Assembly (NCBI GenBank): GCA_017538005.1
Contig: JAFYJR010000137.1
Coordinates: 1-5,510, forward strand
DNA: 5,510 nt
Source of the DNA: Clostridia bacterium
GTDB taxonomy: Bacteria > Bacillota > Clostridia > Oscillospirales > Acutalibacteraceae
Direction of reading: 5' to 3'
Both the position numbers and the translations under genes were made by a program. The notes beneath the pieces are model-generated. The model was given only the letters and a program-made list of their open reading frames with translations. It did no database searches and was not told the origin of the DNA. How positions within the stretch are numbered: position 1 is the first letter of the stretch; every line of letters begins with the position of its first letter. This document shows, piece after piece, positions 1 through 5,510 of this stretch.

Positions 1-258
1 GAATGGGATATAGTCGCGAATGTTCTGGGATCCGACGGCGAATACATTGACGTTATTCAGCGAAACCGATTCTTTAAAGGCGACGAACTTGAAGTTCTTA
101 TGCCACAGACTGAACCGTTTTCGATAAAAGTTGATTTCATGACAAACGAGAGCGGCGAGGAGATTGATGTCGCGCCCAATCCCATGGCAAAGATCAGGAT
201 AAAATGCGACAGAGAGATTCCCGGGGGCTCAATACTCAGAAAAATCAGGGAAGATTAA
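1..258 (+). CDS. U32 family peptidase-like protein, C-terminal end (5' end outside window)
   Basis: An open frame runs from the first base to a TAA at 256-258, giving the last 85 residues of a protein. The piece contains NRFFKGDELEVL (residues 22-33 of the fragment), an APNPMAKIRI stretch and a final PGGSILRKI. This pattern is typical of the C-terminal beta-barrel domain of U32 'collagenase-like' peptidases. Members of this family such as E. coli YegQ (TrhP) and B. subtilis YrrN/YrrO take part in hydroxylating uridine 34 of tRNAs, so a tRNA-modification role is more likely than true proteolysis, but the catalytic part is outside the window and the subfamily cannot be fixed. Its stop codon touches the dgt start with no gap, so the two genes are probably co-transcribed and translationally coupled. 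Confidence 0.85.
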   Translation, partial: EWDIVANVLGSDGEYIDVIQRNRFFKGDELEVLMPQTEPFSIKVDFMTNESGEEIDVAPNPMAKIRIKCDREIPGGSILRKIRED

Positions 259-261
259 ATG
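247..261 (+). promoter_or_regulatory. Weak ribosome binding site and start of dgt
   Basis: AGGGA at 247-251 lies 7 nt before the ATG at 259. It is a weaker Shine-Dalgarno match than those of the downstream genes and sits inside the end of the U32 gene. Because the upstream TAA (256-258) directly abuts the ATG, dgt translation probably depends in part on ribosomes finishing the upstream gene (inference). Confidence 0.6.
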
Positions 262-1257
262 GGGAACATAAGAGAAGAAACTTTAAAAATTGAGGCGCTT
301 ACGCTTTCGCCTTATGCGCAGCACTGCGCTGAGACAAAGGGACGCTTTGAACCCGAGGAAGAGGATCCTATCCGCACCGCCTATCAGCGTGACCGCGACA
401 GGATCATTCATTCCAGTTCGTTCAGAAGACTGAAACACAAGACGCAGGTTTTCCTGGCGCCTACGGGTGACCACTACAGAACGCGTCTCACACATACACT
501 TGAGGTCTCGCAGATTGCGAGAACAATGGCCCGCGGCCTTCGTCTTAATGAGGACCTGACGGAGGCGATAGCATTGGGCCATGACCTCGGTCATACACCT
601 TTCGGACACGCCGGTGAGCGTGCCCTCGATGCGGCGTATCCTGACGGCTTCAAGCACTACGAGCAGAGCCTCCGTGTGGTCGATGTCCTTGAAAAAGAAG
701 GCCGCGGTTTAAACCTCACATATGAGGTGCGCGACGGCATCAGATGTCATACCGTGGGTAAAGAAGCGGACACCCTTGAGGGTATAATAGTAAAGTACGC
801 AGACCACATCGCATACATCAACCATGACATTGACGACGCGGAACGCGCAGGCATTCTGACTGAGGACGATATCCCGCAGAGTCTCCGCGACACGCTCGGC
901 TACAGCAAGTCAAAGCGCATAAATACCATGGTGCTGTCAATCATAGAAAACTCGGGCAGTGAGATAAAAATGGCGCCTGAAATCGAAGCCGCCTACAATG
1001 AAATCCACGAGTTTATGTTTGAAAAGGTCTACACCAACCCCATCTGCAAAGGTGAGGAGGGCAAGGCAATGGAAATCGTCACAAAACTCTATGAGTACTT
1101 TGTTCTGCATCCCGAAGAGATGACGGACGAATACAGAGCCGTTGCCGCGAACGAGAGCATAGAACGCGCCGCGTGTGACTACATCAGCGGCATGAGCGAC
1201 CATTACGCTCTCTCGACCTACAACAAACTTTTCATACCCGTATTCTGGGTTGACTGA
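259..1257 (+). CDS. dgt: Deoxyguanosinetriphosphate triphosphohydrolase-like HD-domain protein
   Basis: Predicted cytosolic dNTP triphosphohydrolase, which cleaves a dNTP (classically dGTP) to the nucleoside and tripolyphosphate and so trims the precursor pool for DNA synthesis. The 332-residue protein matches the usual length of the shorter bacterial dGTPase-like subfamily. Visible motifs are the N-terminal LSPYA (16-20), RDRDRIIHSSSFRRLKHKTQVF (44-65), HYRTRLTHTLEV (72-83), the signature GHDLGHTPFGHAGE (107-120), and KYADHIAYINHDIDDA (179-194). The HD metal ligands are probably H79, H108, D109 and D182. All appear intact. The ATG at 259 places LSPYA where family members have it, which supports this start. 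The gene ends with tandem in-frame stops, TGA then TAA (1255-1260). It sits directly before dnaG, a recurrent clostridial arrangement. Actual nucleotide preference cannot be read from sequence, since many family members act on several dNTPs or need a dNTP activator. Confidence 0.95.
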   Translation: MGNIREETLKIEALTLSPYAQHCAETKGRFEPEEEDPIRTAYQRDRDRIIHSSSFRRLKHKTQVFLAPTGDHYRTRLTHTLEVSQIARTMARGLRLNEDLTEAIALGHDLGHTPFGHAGERALDAAYPDGFKHYEQSLRVVDVLEKEGRGLNLTYEVRDGIRCHTVGKEADTLEGIIVKYADHIAYINHDIDDAERAGILTEDDIPQSLRDTLGYSKSKRINTMVLSIIENSGSEIKMAPEIEAAYNEIHEFMFEKVYTNPICKGEEGKAMEIVTKLYEYFVLHPEEMTDEYRAVAANESIERAACDYISGMSDHYALSTYNKLFIPVFWVD

Positions 1258-1275
1258 TAAAAACAAAATTAACTG

Positions 1276-1302
1276 AGAAGGAGGGGTGTGATGTGGCAGT
1301 AA
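1276..1302 (+). promoter_or_regulatory. Strong Shine-Dalgarno and GTG start of dnaG with overlapping out-of-frame ATG
   Basis: AAGGAGG at 1278-1284, within the longer purine run AGAAGGAGGGG (1276-1286), lies 8 nt before the GTG at 1293. That GTG begins the frame encoding AVRLSDQFLEQLRDRTDIEELI, as expected for a primase N-terminus. An ATG at 1291-1293 shares its last base with the GTG, lies 6 nt from the same Shine-Dalgarno, and opens only a three-codon frame (Met-Trp-Gln) closed by TAA at 1300-1302. The GTG is therefore the real dnaG start. No other in-frame start nearby is better placed. Confidence 0.85.
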
Positions 1303-3038
1303 GACTCAGCGATCAGTTTCTCGAACAACTGAGAGACAGAACGGACATAGAAGAACTGATAGGCGAATATGTCCAGTTAAAACGCGCGGGCCGGCTCTCA
1401 AAAGGCCTCTGTCCCTTCCACAGTGAAAAGACCCCGTCCTTCGTGGTTTATCCCGATACGCGTTCCTACTACTGTTTCGGATGTACAAAGGGCGGCGACG
1501 CCATAACCTTTATTCGTGACATAGAAAATCTCGACTACATAGAAGCCGTCAAATTCCTCGCCGACAGAGCGGGCCTTCAGATGCCCGACGAGCAGTATGA
1601 CGACTCCCTGATAAAGAAGAAAAAGCGCATGCTTGAACTGAACAAAGAGGCCGCGCGCTTTTTCCACGAGTTCATGAAAACGCCGCAGGGCAAACCCGGT
1701 CTTGACTACTGGCTCGGCAGGGGACTCAGCCCGAAGACCATAACCCACTTCGGTCTCGGCTACGCGCCTGACGGCTGGGAGTTCATGAACCATATGCGTG
1801 ACAAGGGCTACTCAAATCAGGAGCTCTTTGAAGCGGATCTTGCCAGAAAGAATGATAAGGGCAACTACTACGCGAATTTCCGCAACAGGGTAATGACCCC
1901 GATAATAGACCTTCACGGAAATGTCCTGGGTTTCGGCGGCAGAGTGCTTGACAATACGAAGCCCAAGTACATAAACACCAAGGATACTTTCGTGTACAAA
2001 AAGGGTCTCCATCTTTTCGCGCTCAACTTCGCGAAGAGCGCGAACGAGGACAGCCTTATCCTGTGTGAAGGATATATGGATGTAATAGCCCTGCATCAGG
2101 CGGGCTTTACAAACGCCGTGGCGGGCCTGGGCACCGCTCTGACGGACGAGCAGGTGAGACTCATCTCGCACTACTGCTCGAAGGTCTACCTGTCGTACGA
2201 CAGCGATGAGGCCGGCCGTACGGCTCTGAAAAGGTCAATAGACAAACTCTCCAAAACAAATCTCGCAATTCATCCGCTGGTCTATACAGAAGCGAAAGAC
2301 CCGGACGAAATTATAAAGAAATTCGGTCCCGAGCGCTGGAAAGCCATACTTTCAGGCGCCATGAATGAGACAGAATACAAACTCGCACTCTGCAAAGAGG
2401 GTCTCGACATCTCCACTGACGACGGGCGCGCAAAATACTTACGCAAGGCCGTGCCTGTTTTAGTACCTCTTGGTGCAATTGAGAAGGATATTTATGCCTC
2501 CCGTTTAAGTGAAGAGACGAGTGTCACCAAAGAAGCGATTATGGCCCGTGTGAATTCGCTTTCGAGACAGCAGTCGGGAAGATACAACAAGACCGACTTT
2601 GCCGAACTCTCGAAAGAGATGAACCGCAGAAAGGGCACGACCGTCGCAAAGGTTGAAGGACAGAGGGGACTTAAGGCAGAGGAGACTTTGCTCGTAACCT
2701 TGAAGAACAACCCGGACTTTCTGAAAAAAATTGAGGGAGATCTGACACCGGAAGACTTTGTAAGTGATGTATGCAGACACATCTATTCAGTGTTCCGCGA
2801 AAGAATAAACTCCGGTCAATCAATCGAACTTGATTTTCTCTCATCAGAGCTCTCGGGCGAAGAGATGTCGGTTCTGGTGCGTATGCAAAACAGCGAGTTT
2901 GATGTTACAAATACGCTCGAAGAAGCGAAAACCTGCGTAAAGATCCTGAAGGATGAGCGCAGGAAAAGAGAACAGCCCAAAGGGGCCGATCTCACAGACG
3001 AAGATTTATCCAATTTGTTTAAAAAGGAGAAAAATTAA
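1293..3038 (+). CDS. dnaG: DNA primase
   Basis: Replicative primase, which makes the short RNA primers that start each Okazaki fragment and works with the replicative helicase at the fork. Length is 581 residues, close to the usual 580-620. Domains in order: an N-terminal CHC2 zinc-binding domain (about 1-100) with ligands C40, H43, C61 and C64 in the standard C-x2-H-x17-C-x2-C spacing; the RNA polymerase core (about 120-370) with the basic patch FRNRVMTPIID (196-206), GFGGRVL (213-219) and KYINTKDT (225-232); a TOPRIM fold with EGYMD (259-263; catalytic E259) and YDSDEAGR (302-309; metal-binding D303 and D305); and a C-terminal helicase-interaction region (about 460-560). All catalytic residues are present. 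The start is GTG, supported by the strong ribosome binding site upstream. The final TAA overlaps the rpoD ATG by one base, so the two are very likely in one transcript and translationally coupled. Confidence 0.98.
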   Translation: MAVRLSDQFLEQLRDRTDIEELIGEYVQLKRAGRLSKGLCPFHSEKTPSFVVYPDTRSYYCFGCTKGGDAITFIRDIENLDYIEAVKFLADRAGLQMPDEQYDDSLIKKKKRMLELNKEAARFFHEFMKTPQGKPGLDYWLGRGLSPKTITHFGLGYAPDGWEFMNHMRDKGYSNQELFEADLARKNDKGNYYANFRNRVMTPIIDLHGNVLGFGGRVLDNTKPKYINTKDTFVYKKGLHLFALNFAKSANEDSLILCEGYMDVIALHQAGFTNAVAGLGTALTDEQVRLISHYCSKVYLSYDSDEAGRTALKRSIDKLSKTNLAIHPLVYTEAKDPDEIIKKFGPERWKAILSGAMNETEYKLALCKEGLDISTDDGRAKYLRKAVPVLVPLGAIEKDIYASRLSEETSVTKEAIMARVNSLSRQQSGRYNKTDFAELSKEMNRRKGTTVAKVEGQRGLKAEETLLVTLKNNPDFLKKIEGDLTPEDFVSDVCRHIYSVFRERINSGQSIELDFLSSELSGEEMSVLVRMQNSEFDVTNTLEEAKTCVKILKDERRKREQPKGADLTDEDLSNLFKKEKN

Positions 3039-3040
3039 TG
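3024..3040 (+). promoter_or_regulatory. Ribosome binding site and stop-start overlap of dnaG and rpoD
   Basis: AAGGAG at 3024-3029, within the last dnaG codons, lies 8 nt before the rpoD ATG at 3038. The dnaG stop (TAA, 3036-3038) and the rpoD start (ATG, 3038-3040) share one A as TAATG. This is a classic coupling junction, where a ribosome finishing primase can restart on the sigma factor. The strong Shine-Dalgarno would also permit independent entry. Confidence 0.85.
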
Positions 3041-4135
3041 GCAGAAGAAAAGAACACCAATGTCATAAATGCCCTCGTTGAAAAGGGTAAGGCGCAGGGC
3101 AGGCTCTCTACCAATGACATTGACGCCGCAATCGTCGAAATCGACATGGACATGGAGGAACTCGACAAACTCTATGAGACCCTTGAACACAACGGCATAG
3201 AGATAATTGATGACCTCGGTGACGCGGCACTCGAGACTCTGAACTTCGACCTTGAGATGCCGAAGGCGGTTGAACTCGGTGCGGTTGACACATCCAACAA
3301 AAACGCGGTAATGGACGACCCGGTCAAGGTCTATCTCAAGGAGATCGGCCGAGTGCCGCTCCTTACTCCCGAAGAGGAGATTGAGCTTGCGATCCGTATT
3401 TCTGAGGGTGACGAGGAGGCAAAGAAAAAGCTTGCCGAGTCAAACCTCCGTCTCGTTGTATCCATCGCAAAGAGATATGTCGGCAGAGGCATGTCCTTCC
3501 TTGATCTTATTCAGGAGGGCAACCTGGGACTTATCAAAGCCGTTGACAAGTTTGACTTCACCAAGGGCTTCAAGTTCTCAACCTATGCCACATGGTGGAT
3601 CCGTCAGGCGATCACCCGTGCGATAGCGGATCAGGCGAGAACCATCCGTATTCCCGTCCATATGGTTGAAACGATAAACAAAGTCAAAAAGACACAGTCA
3701 ATTCTCCTTCATAAGAACGGCCATGATCCCACGGCGGAAGAGATTGCGAAAGAACTTGATATGCCTGTAGAAAAGGTAAGAGAGATTCTTCGTGTCGCAC
3801 AGGAGCCGGTTTCCCTCGAGACACCTATAGGCGAAGAGGAAGATTCACATCTCGGCGACTTCATTCCCGATGATGACGCTCTCGCTCCCGCTGACGCGGC
3901 CTCCATGCTTCTTCTCAAGGAGCAGCTGGCCGAGGTCTTGAAGACCCTCACTCCGAGAGAGGAGAAGGTCCTCTCTCTGCGCTTCGGTCTTGAAGACGGC
4001 CACCCGCGCACCCTCGAAGAAGTCGGCCGCGAGTTCAACGTAACCCGTGAGCGTATCCGTCAGATTGAGGCGAAGGCGCTCCGCAAACTCCGTCATCCGA
4101 GCCGCTCAAAGAAGCTTAAGGACTTCCTCGACTGA
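3038..4135 (+). CDS. rpoD: Primary RNA polymerase sigma factor (SigA/RpoD)
   Basis: Housekeeping sigma-70 factor, which directs RNA polymerase to -35/-10 promoters of most genes. The 365-residue length fits the short Gram-positive SigA type, lacking the large insert seen in E. coli RpoD. Order of regions: a short region 1.1 (about 7-56); an acidic linker; region 1.2 starting at DDPVKVYLKEIGRVPLLTPE (93-112); region 2 (about 133-211) with SNLRLVVSIAKRY, FLDLIQEGNLGLIKAVDKFD and the -10 reading segment YATWWIRQAITRAIADQART, in which W186, W187, Q190 and T193 match the residues used for promoter melting and -10 contact; region 3 (about 212-290), including the 3.2 finger SLETPIGEEEDSHLGDFIPD (259-278); and region 4 (about 297-360) with the -35 helix-turn-helix NVTRERIRQIEAKALRKLRH (334-353; R337, E338 and R341 are the expected DNA contacts). 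Nothing is missing. Region 1.1 marks it as a group 1 factor. It is the last gene before a strong terminator and follows dnaG as in the macromolecular synthesis operon. Confidence 0.98.
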   Translation: MAEEKNTNVINALVEKGKAQGRLSTNDIDAAIVEIDMDMEELDKLYETLEHNGIEIIDDLGDAALETLNFDLEMPKAVELGAVDTSNKNAVMDDPVKVYLKEIGRVPLLTPEEEIELAIRISEGDEEAKKKLAESNLRLVVSIAKRYVGRGMSFLDLIQEGNLGLIKAVDKFDFTKGFKFSTYATWWIRQAITRAIADQARTIRIPVHMVETINKVKKTQSILLHKNGHDPTAEEIAKELDMPVEKVREILRVAQEPVSLETPIGEEEDSHLGDFIPDDDALAPADAASMLLLKEQLAEVLKTLTPREEKVLSLRFGLEDGHPRTLEEVGREFNVTRERIRQIEAKALRKLRHPSRSKKLKDFLD

Positions 4136-4154
4136 TTTGTAATCATTCTGTAAG

Positions 4155-4189
4155 AAACCCGTGCAATTTTTGTAATTGCACGGGTTTTT
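4155..4189 (+). terminator. Rho-independent terminator after rpoD
   Basis: A perfect 14-bp inverted repeat, AAACCCGTGCAATT (4155-4168) and AATTGCACGGGTTT (4174-4187), encloses a 5-nt loop, TTTGT. Five T residues at 4185-4189 overlap and follow the end of the stem. It starts 19 nt after the rpoD stop, so it should end the dgt-dnaG-rpoD transcript and separate it from the two-component genes. On the opposite strand the stem would be followed only by TTTCTTA, so termination in reverse is possible but weaker. Confidence 0.95.
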
Positions 4190-4210
4190 AATGTGTATAG
4201 ACGAATTTTG

Positions 4211-4219
4211 TGGTAAAAT
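4211..4219 (+). promoter_or_regulatory. Probable extended -10 promoter for the two-component genes
   Basis: TGGTAAAAT (4211-4219) is a TGn extended -10 element with a -10 hexamer, TAAAAT (4214-4219), matching five of six consensus positions. The hexamer 17 bp upstream (ATGTGT, 4191-4196) is a poor -35, which is common where the extended -10 compensates or an activator helps. Transcription would begin near 4225-4227, leaving a leader of about 25 nt. It lies between the terminator and the response regulator, where a new promoter is needed. Start site not measured. Confidence 0.65.
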
Positions 4220-4236
4220 ACCGTAAACGGAAATTC

Positions 4237-4252
4237 GGAGGAGAAAGAAATG
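4237..4252 (+). promoter_or_regulatory. Ribosome binding site and start of the response regulator gene
   Basis: GGAGGAG at 4237-4243 lies 6 nt before the ATG at 4250, a strong match with good spacing. It decides the start: the encoded MYNILVCDDD is the normal first beta strand and acidic cluster of a receiver domain. Confidence 0.9.
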
Positions 4253-4942
4253 TATAACATTCTCGTATGTGATGACGACAAGGCGATACTCGACTCGGTC
4301 GAGATTTATCTCCAGAACGAGGGCTATAACGTATACCGCGCGTCAAACGGTATAGAAGCCCTGAAGGTTGCCGAGAGCACCGAACTGCACTGCATCATTC
4401 TCGATATAATGATGCCGGGTATGGACGGTCTCACGGTAACAAGCAAACTCAGACAAAATAAAAATATACCTATTATACTTTTGTCTGCGAAGTCGGAGGA
4501 CACGGACAAAATAGCGGGTCTCTCATTCGGCGCCGATGACTATGTCACCAAGCCTTTCAACCCGCTCGAGCTCGTTGCCCGTGTCAAATCACAGATAAGG
4601 CGTTATACATCGCTCGGAAGCATGGAGACGAAGGAATCCGTACTGAAATCCGGCGGTCTGGAACTTGACACTGAGGCGAAAACCGTCACCGTAGACGGTG
4701 AGCCCGTCAAGGTAACCGCCACCGAGTACAAGATCCTTGAGTACCTCATGGAAAACATGGGCCATGTGCTCTCCACCAACCAGATCTACGAAGCGGTCTG
4801 GCACGAGGAGGCATTTGCCACCGAGAAAACCGTAACAGTCCACATCCGCAGAATTCGCGAAAAGATTGAAATCAATCCTAAAGAACCAAAGTATATTAAG
4901 GTGGTGTGGGGCATTGGCTACAAGATCGACAAAGAATCTTAA
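4250..4942 (+). CDS. OmpR/PhoB-family DNA-binding response regulator
   Basis: Cytosolic transcription regulator, expected to be activated by phosphorylation from a sensor kinase. The 230-residue protein has a complete receiver domain (about 1-118) with acidic cluster D8-D9-D10, phosphorylation site D52 in LDIMMPGMDG (51-60), switch residues S79 and Y98, and conserved K101 in TKPF. A winged-helix DNA-binding domain follows (about 131-228), with TATEYKILEYL (156-166), the recognition region TEKTVTVHIRRIREKI (191-206) and the C-terminal wing VVWGIGYKI (218-226). Overall look resembles VanR-like clostridial regulators, but this does not imply vancomycin resistance, and its targets are unknown. 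It has its own promoter after the rpoD terminator. Its 3' end overlaps by 29 nt the start of the next frame, a probable sensor kinase. Confidence 0.96.
   Translation: MYNILVCDDDKAILDSVEIYLQNEGYNVYRASNGIEALKVAESTELHCIILDIMMPGMDGLTVTSKLRQNKNIPIILLSAKSEDTDKIAGLSFGADDYVTKPFNPLELVARVKSQIRRYTSLGSMETKESVLKSGGLELDTEAKTVTVDGEPVKVTATEYKILEYLMENMGHVLSTNQIYEAVWHEEAFATEKTVTVHIRRIREKIEINPKEPKYIKVVWGIGYKIDKES
4898..4916 (+). promoter_or_regulatory. Ribosome binding site and TTG start of the putative sensor kinase
   Basis: AAGGTGG at 4898-4904 lies 9 nt before a TTG at 4914, both inside the last codons of the response regulator. No in-frame ATG or GTG occurs near the membrane segment; the first in-frame ATG lies over 100 codons further on, within the sensor region. 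The TTG is thus the best start, although a nearby rarer start (for example ATT at 4950) cannot be excluded. Confidence 0.6.
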
Positions 4943-5510
4943 GCTCACAATTGTCAAGATAATACTGATAGCGCTCTCCTGCGTTCTCTTCTCTGCGACC
5001 TTCTATTTCGGTCAGCAGCTTGTTCAGTTTTATCTTGTAAACACAGACGGTTATCTGACGTCCCTCGAAACAACAGAGACCGTCCTCGGTAACGGCAGTT
5101 CTACTTTCGCCAAACAGATCAGGCATGAGACCGGCAATGTACGTACTCTCGCTTCAAAGTATATCAGTGACGAGTATGTTGAGTCCGGCGAGGGCGAAGA
5201 GGCACTCGAGAAAAGTCTGAAAGAGAACTACGAGGCAAATATTGAAGCTCAGATTATAATGAGAAAGATCGAAACCATCGAGGGAATGTATGAGTACGAC
5301 TATGAAAAAGAGTGTTATACATATCCTGACTATGATGACCAGGATGTAATCCTGAAGAGTTTCTCATCTGACGATCAGATAAAAGCGGACCGCAACTTCA
5401 TTCAGCTTGGCGACTATGAGATACATGGTCTTACAACCATAAAAGGTGTCCGTTACTATAAGGGATTTCCCATTGATGAAGTTAAAGTGTTCAGGGAAGA
5501 TATAGTCGAC
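4914..5510 (+). CDS. Probable membrane sensor histidine kinase, N-terminal part (3' end outside window)
   Basis: An open frame of 199 codons runs from the TTG to the last base without a stop. The N-terminus has a short basic segment (R4, K7, K10) followed by a hydrophobic helix at about residues 11-33 (LTIVKIILIALSCVLFSATF), fitting a signal anchor with the rest outside the membrane. Residues 34-199 are hydrophilic and acidic: I count 34 Asp/Glu against 17 Lys/Arg, with 14 tyrosines. This is the expected shape of the extracytoplasmic sensor region of a histidine kinase. That identity rests on position: it overlaps an OmpR-family response regulator by 29 nt in the same direction, the common order for such pairs. 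No HAMP, H-box or ATPase domain is visible because the window ends first, and I do not recognise the sensor fold. Another kind of membrane protein remains possible. Codon use is somewhat more AT-rich than in the upstream housekeeping genes. Confidence 0.75.
   Translation, partial: MATRSTKNLKLTIVKIILIALSCVLFSATFYFGQQLVQFYLVNTDGYLTSLETTETVLGNGSSTFAKQIRHETGNVRTLASKYISDEYVESGEGEEALEKSLKENYEANIEAQIIMRKIETIEGMYEYDYEKECYTYPDYDDQDVILKSFSSDDQIKADRNFIQLGDYEIHGLTTIKGVRYYKGFPIDEVKVFREDIVD

Noticed and set aside
283..657. Minus-strand open frame opposite dgt, and similar minus-strand frames opposite dnaG, rpoD and the response regulator
   Set aside because: Their sequences show no recognisable domain and they lie wholly across genes with clear full-length matches to known families. 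They are best explained as shadows of biased codon use.
1250..1278. TTGACT at 1250-1255 as a -35 for a dnaG promoter
   Set aside because: The hexamer 17 bp downstream (CTGAGA, 1273-1278) is a poor -10 and runs into the Shine-Dalgarno site, leaving no room for a leader.
3381..3626. 81-residue plus-strand frame within rpoD
   Set aside because: It lies in another frame over the most conserved part of the sigma factor (regions 1.2 to 2.4), has serine/arginine-rich low-information sequence, and no family resemblance.
4093..4281. Minus-strand open frame across the rpoD-response regulator intergenic region
   Set aside because: It reads through the terminator hairpin and the promoter, shows no domain, and has no supporting ribosome binding site or neighbours on that strand.
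4250..5510. Identification as a VanR/VanS vancomycin-resistance pair
   Set aside because: The regulator resembles this branch only in general family features. No resistance genes are in the window, and the sensor region is not recognisable as VanS.
1..5510. Mobile element, phage, CRISPR or other accessory system
   Set aside because: I saw no transposase, integrase, regularly spaced repeats, tRNA or attachment-like repeats. The content is core genes in a known order followed by a two-component pair.

Overview
The window looks like an ordinary chromosomal housekeeping segment from a Firmicute, most likely class Clostridia (possibly an Oscillospirales/Ruminococcus-type lineage). The reasons are the gene order dgt-dnaG-rpoD, the strong AAGGAGG-type ribosome binding sites, the short SigA-type sigma factor, and the clostridial-looking dGTPase N-terminus, with base composition near 50% GC. 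The lineage is inferred from protein look and gene order; no search was run.

Layout: every recognised gene is on the + strand. Positions 1-258 are the C-terminal end of a U32-family peptidase-like protein (TrhP/YegQ-type). Its stop codon directly abuts dgt (259-1257), an HD-domain dNTP triphosphohydrolase. After a 35-nt gap holding a strong Shine-Dalgarno site comes dnaG (1293-3038, GTG start), the replicative primase. Its stop codon overlaps by one base the start of rpoD/sigA (3038-4135), the primary sigma factor. The spacing suggests one operon joining tRNA modification (probable), nucleotide pool control, replication priming and transcription initiation. It ends in a strong intrinsic terminator (4155-4189).

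A second unit follows: an extended -10 promoter (4211-4219), an OmpR/PhoB-family response regulator (4250-4942), and the 5' part of an overlapping gene that is probably its partner sensor histidine kinase (4914 to the window edge, TTG start). Only the N-terminal membrane segment and much of an acidic, tyrosine-rich extracytoplasmic region of that protein lie in the window; its kinase core is not visible.

No RNA gene, mobile element, CRISPR array or clear new system was seen. The points most worth a second look are the start-codon arrangement at dnaG, the repeats around the two-component promoter, and the unrecognised sensor region. No gene-free stretch exceeds 300 bases; the longest, 4136-4249, holds the terminator and promoter.
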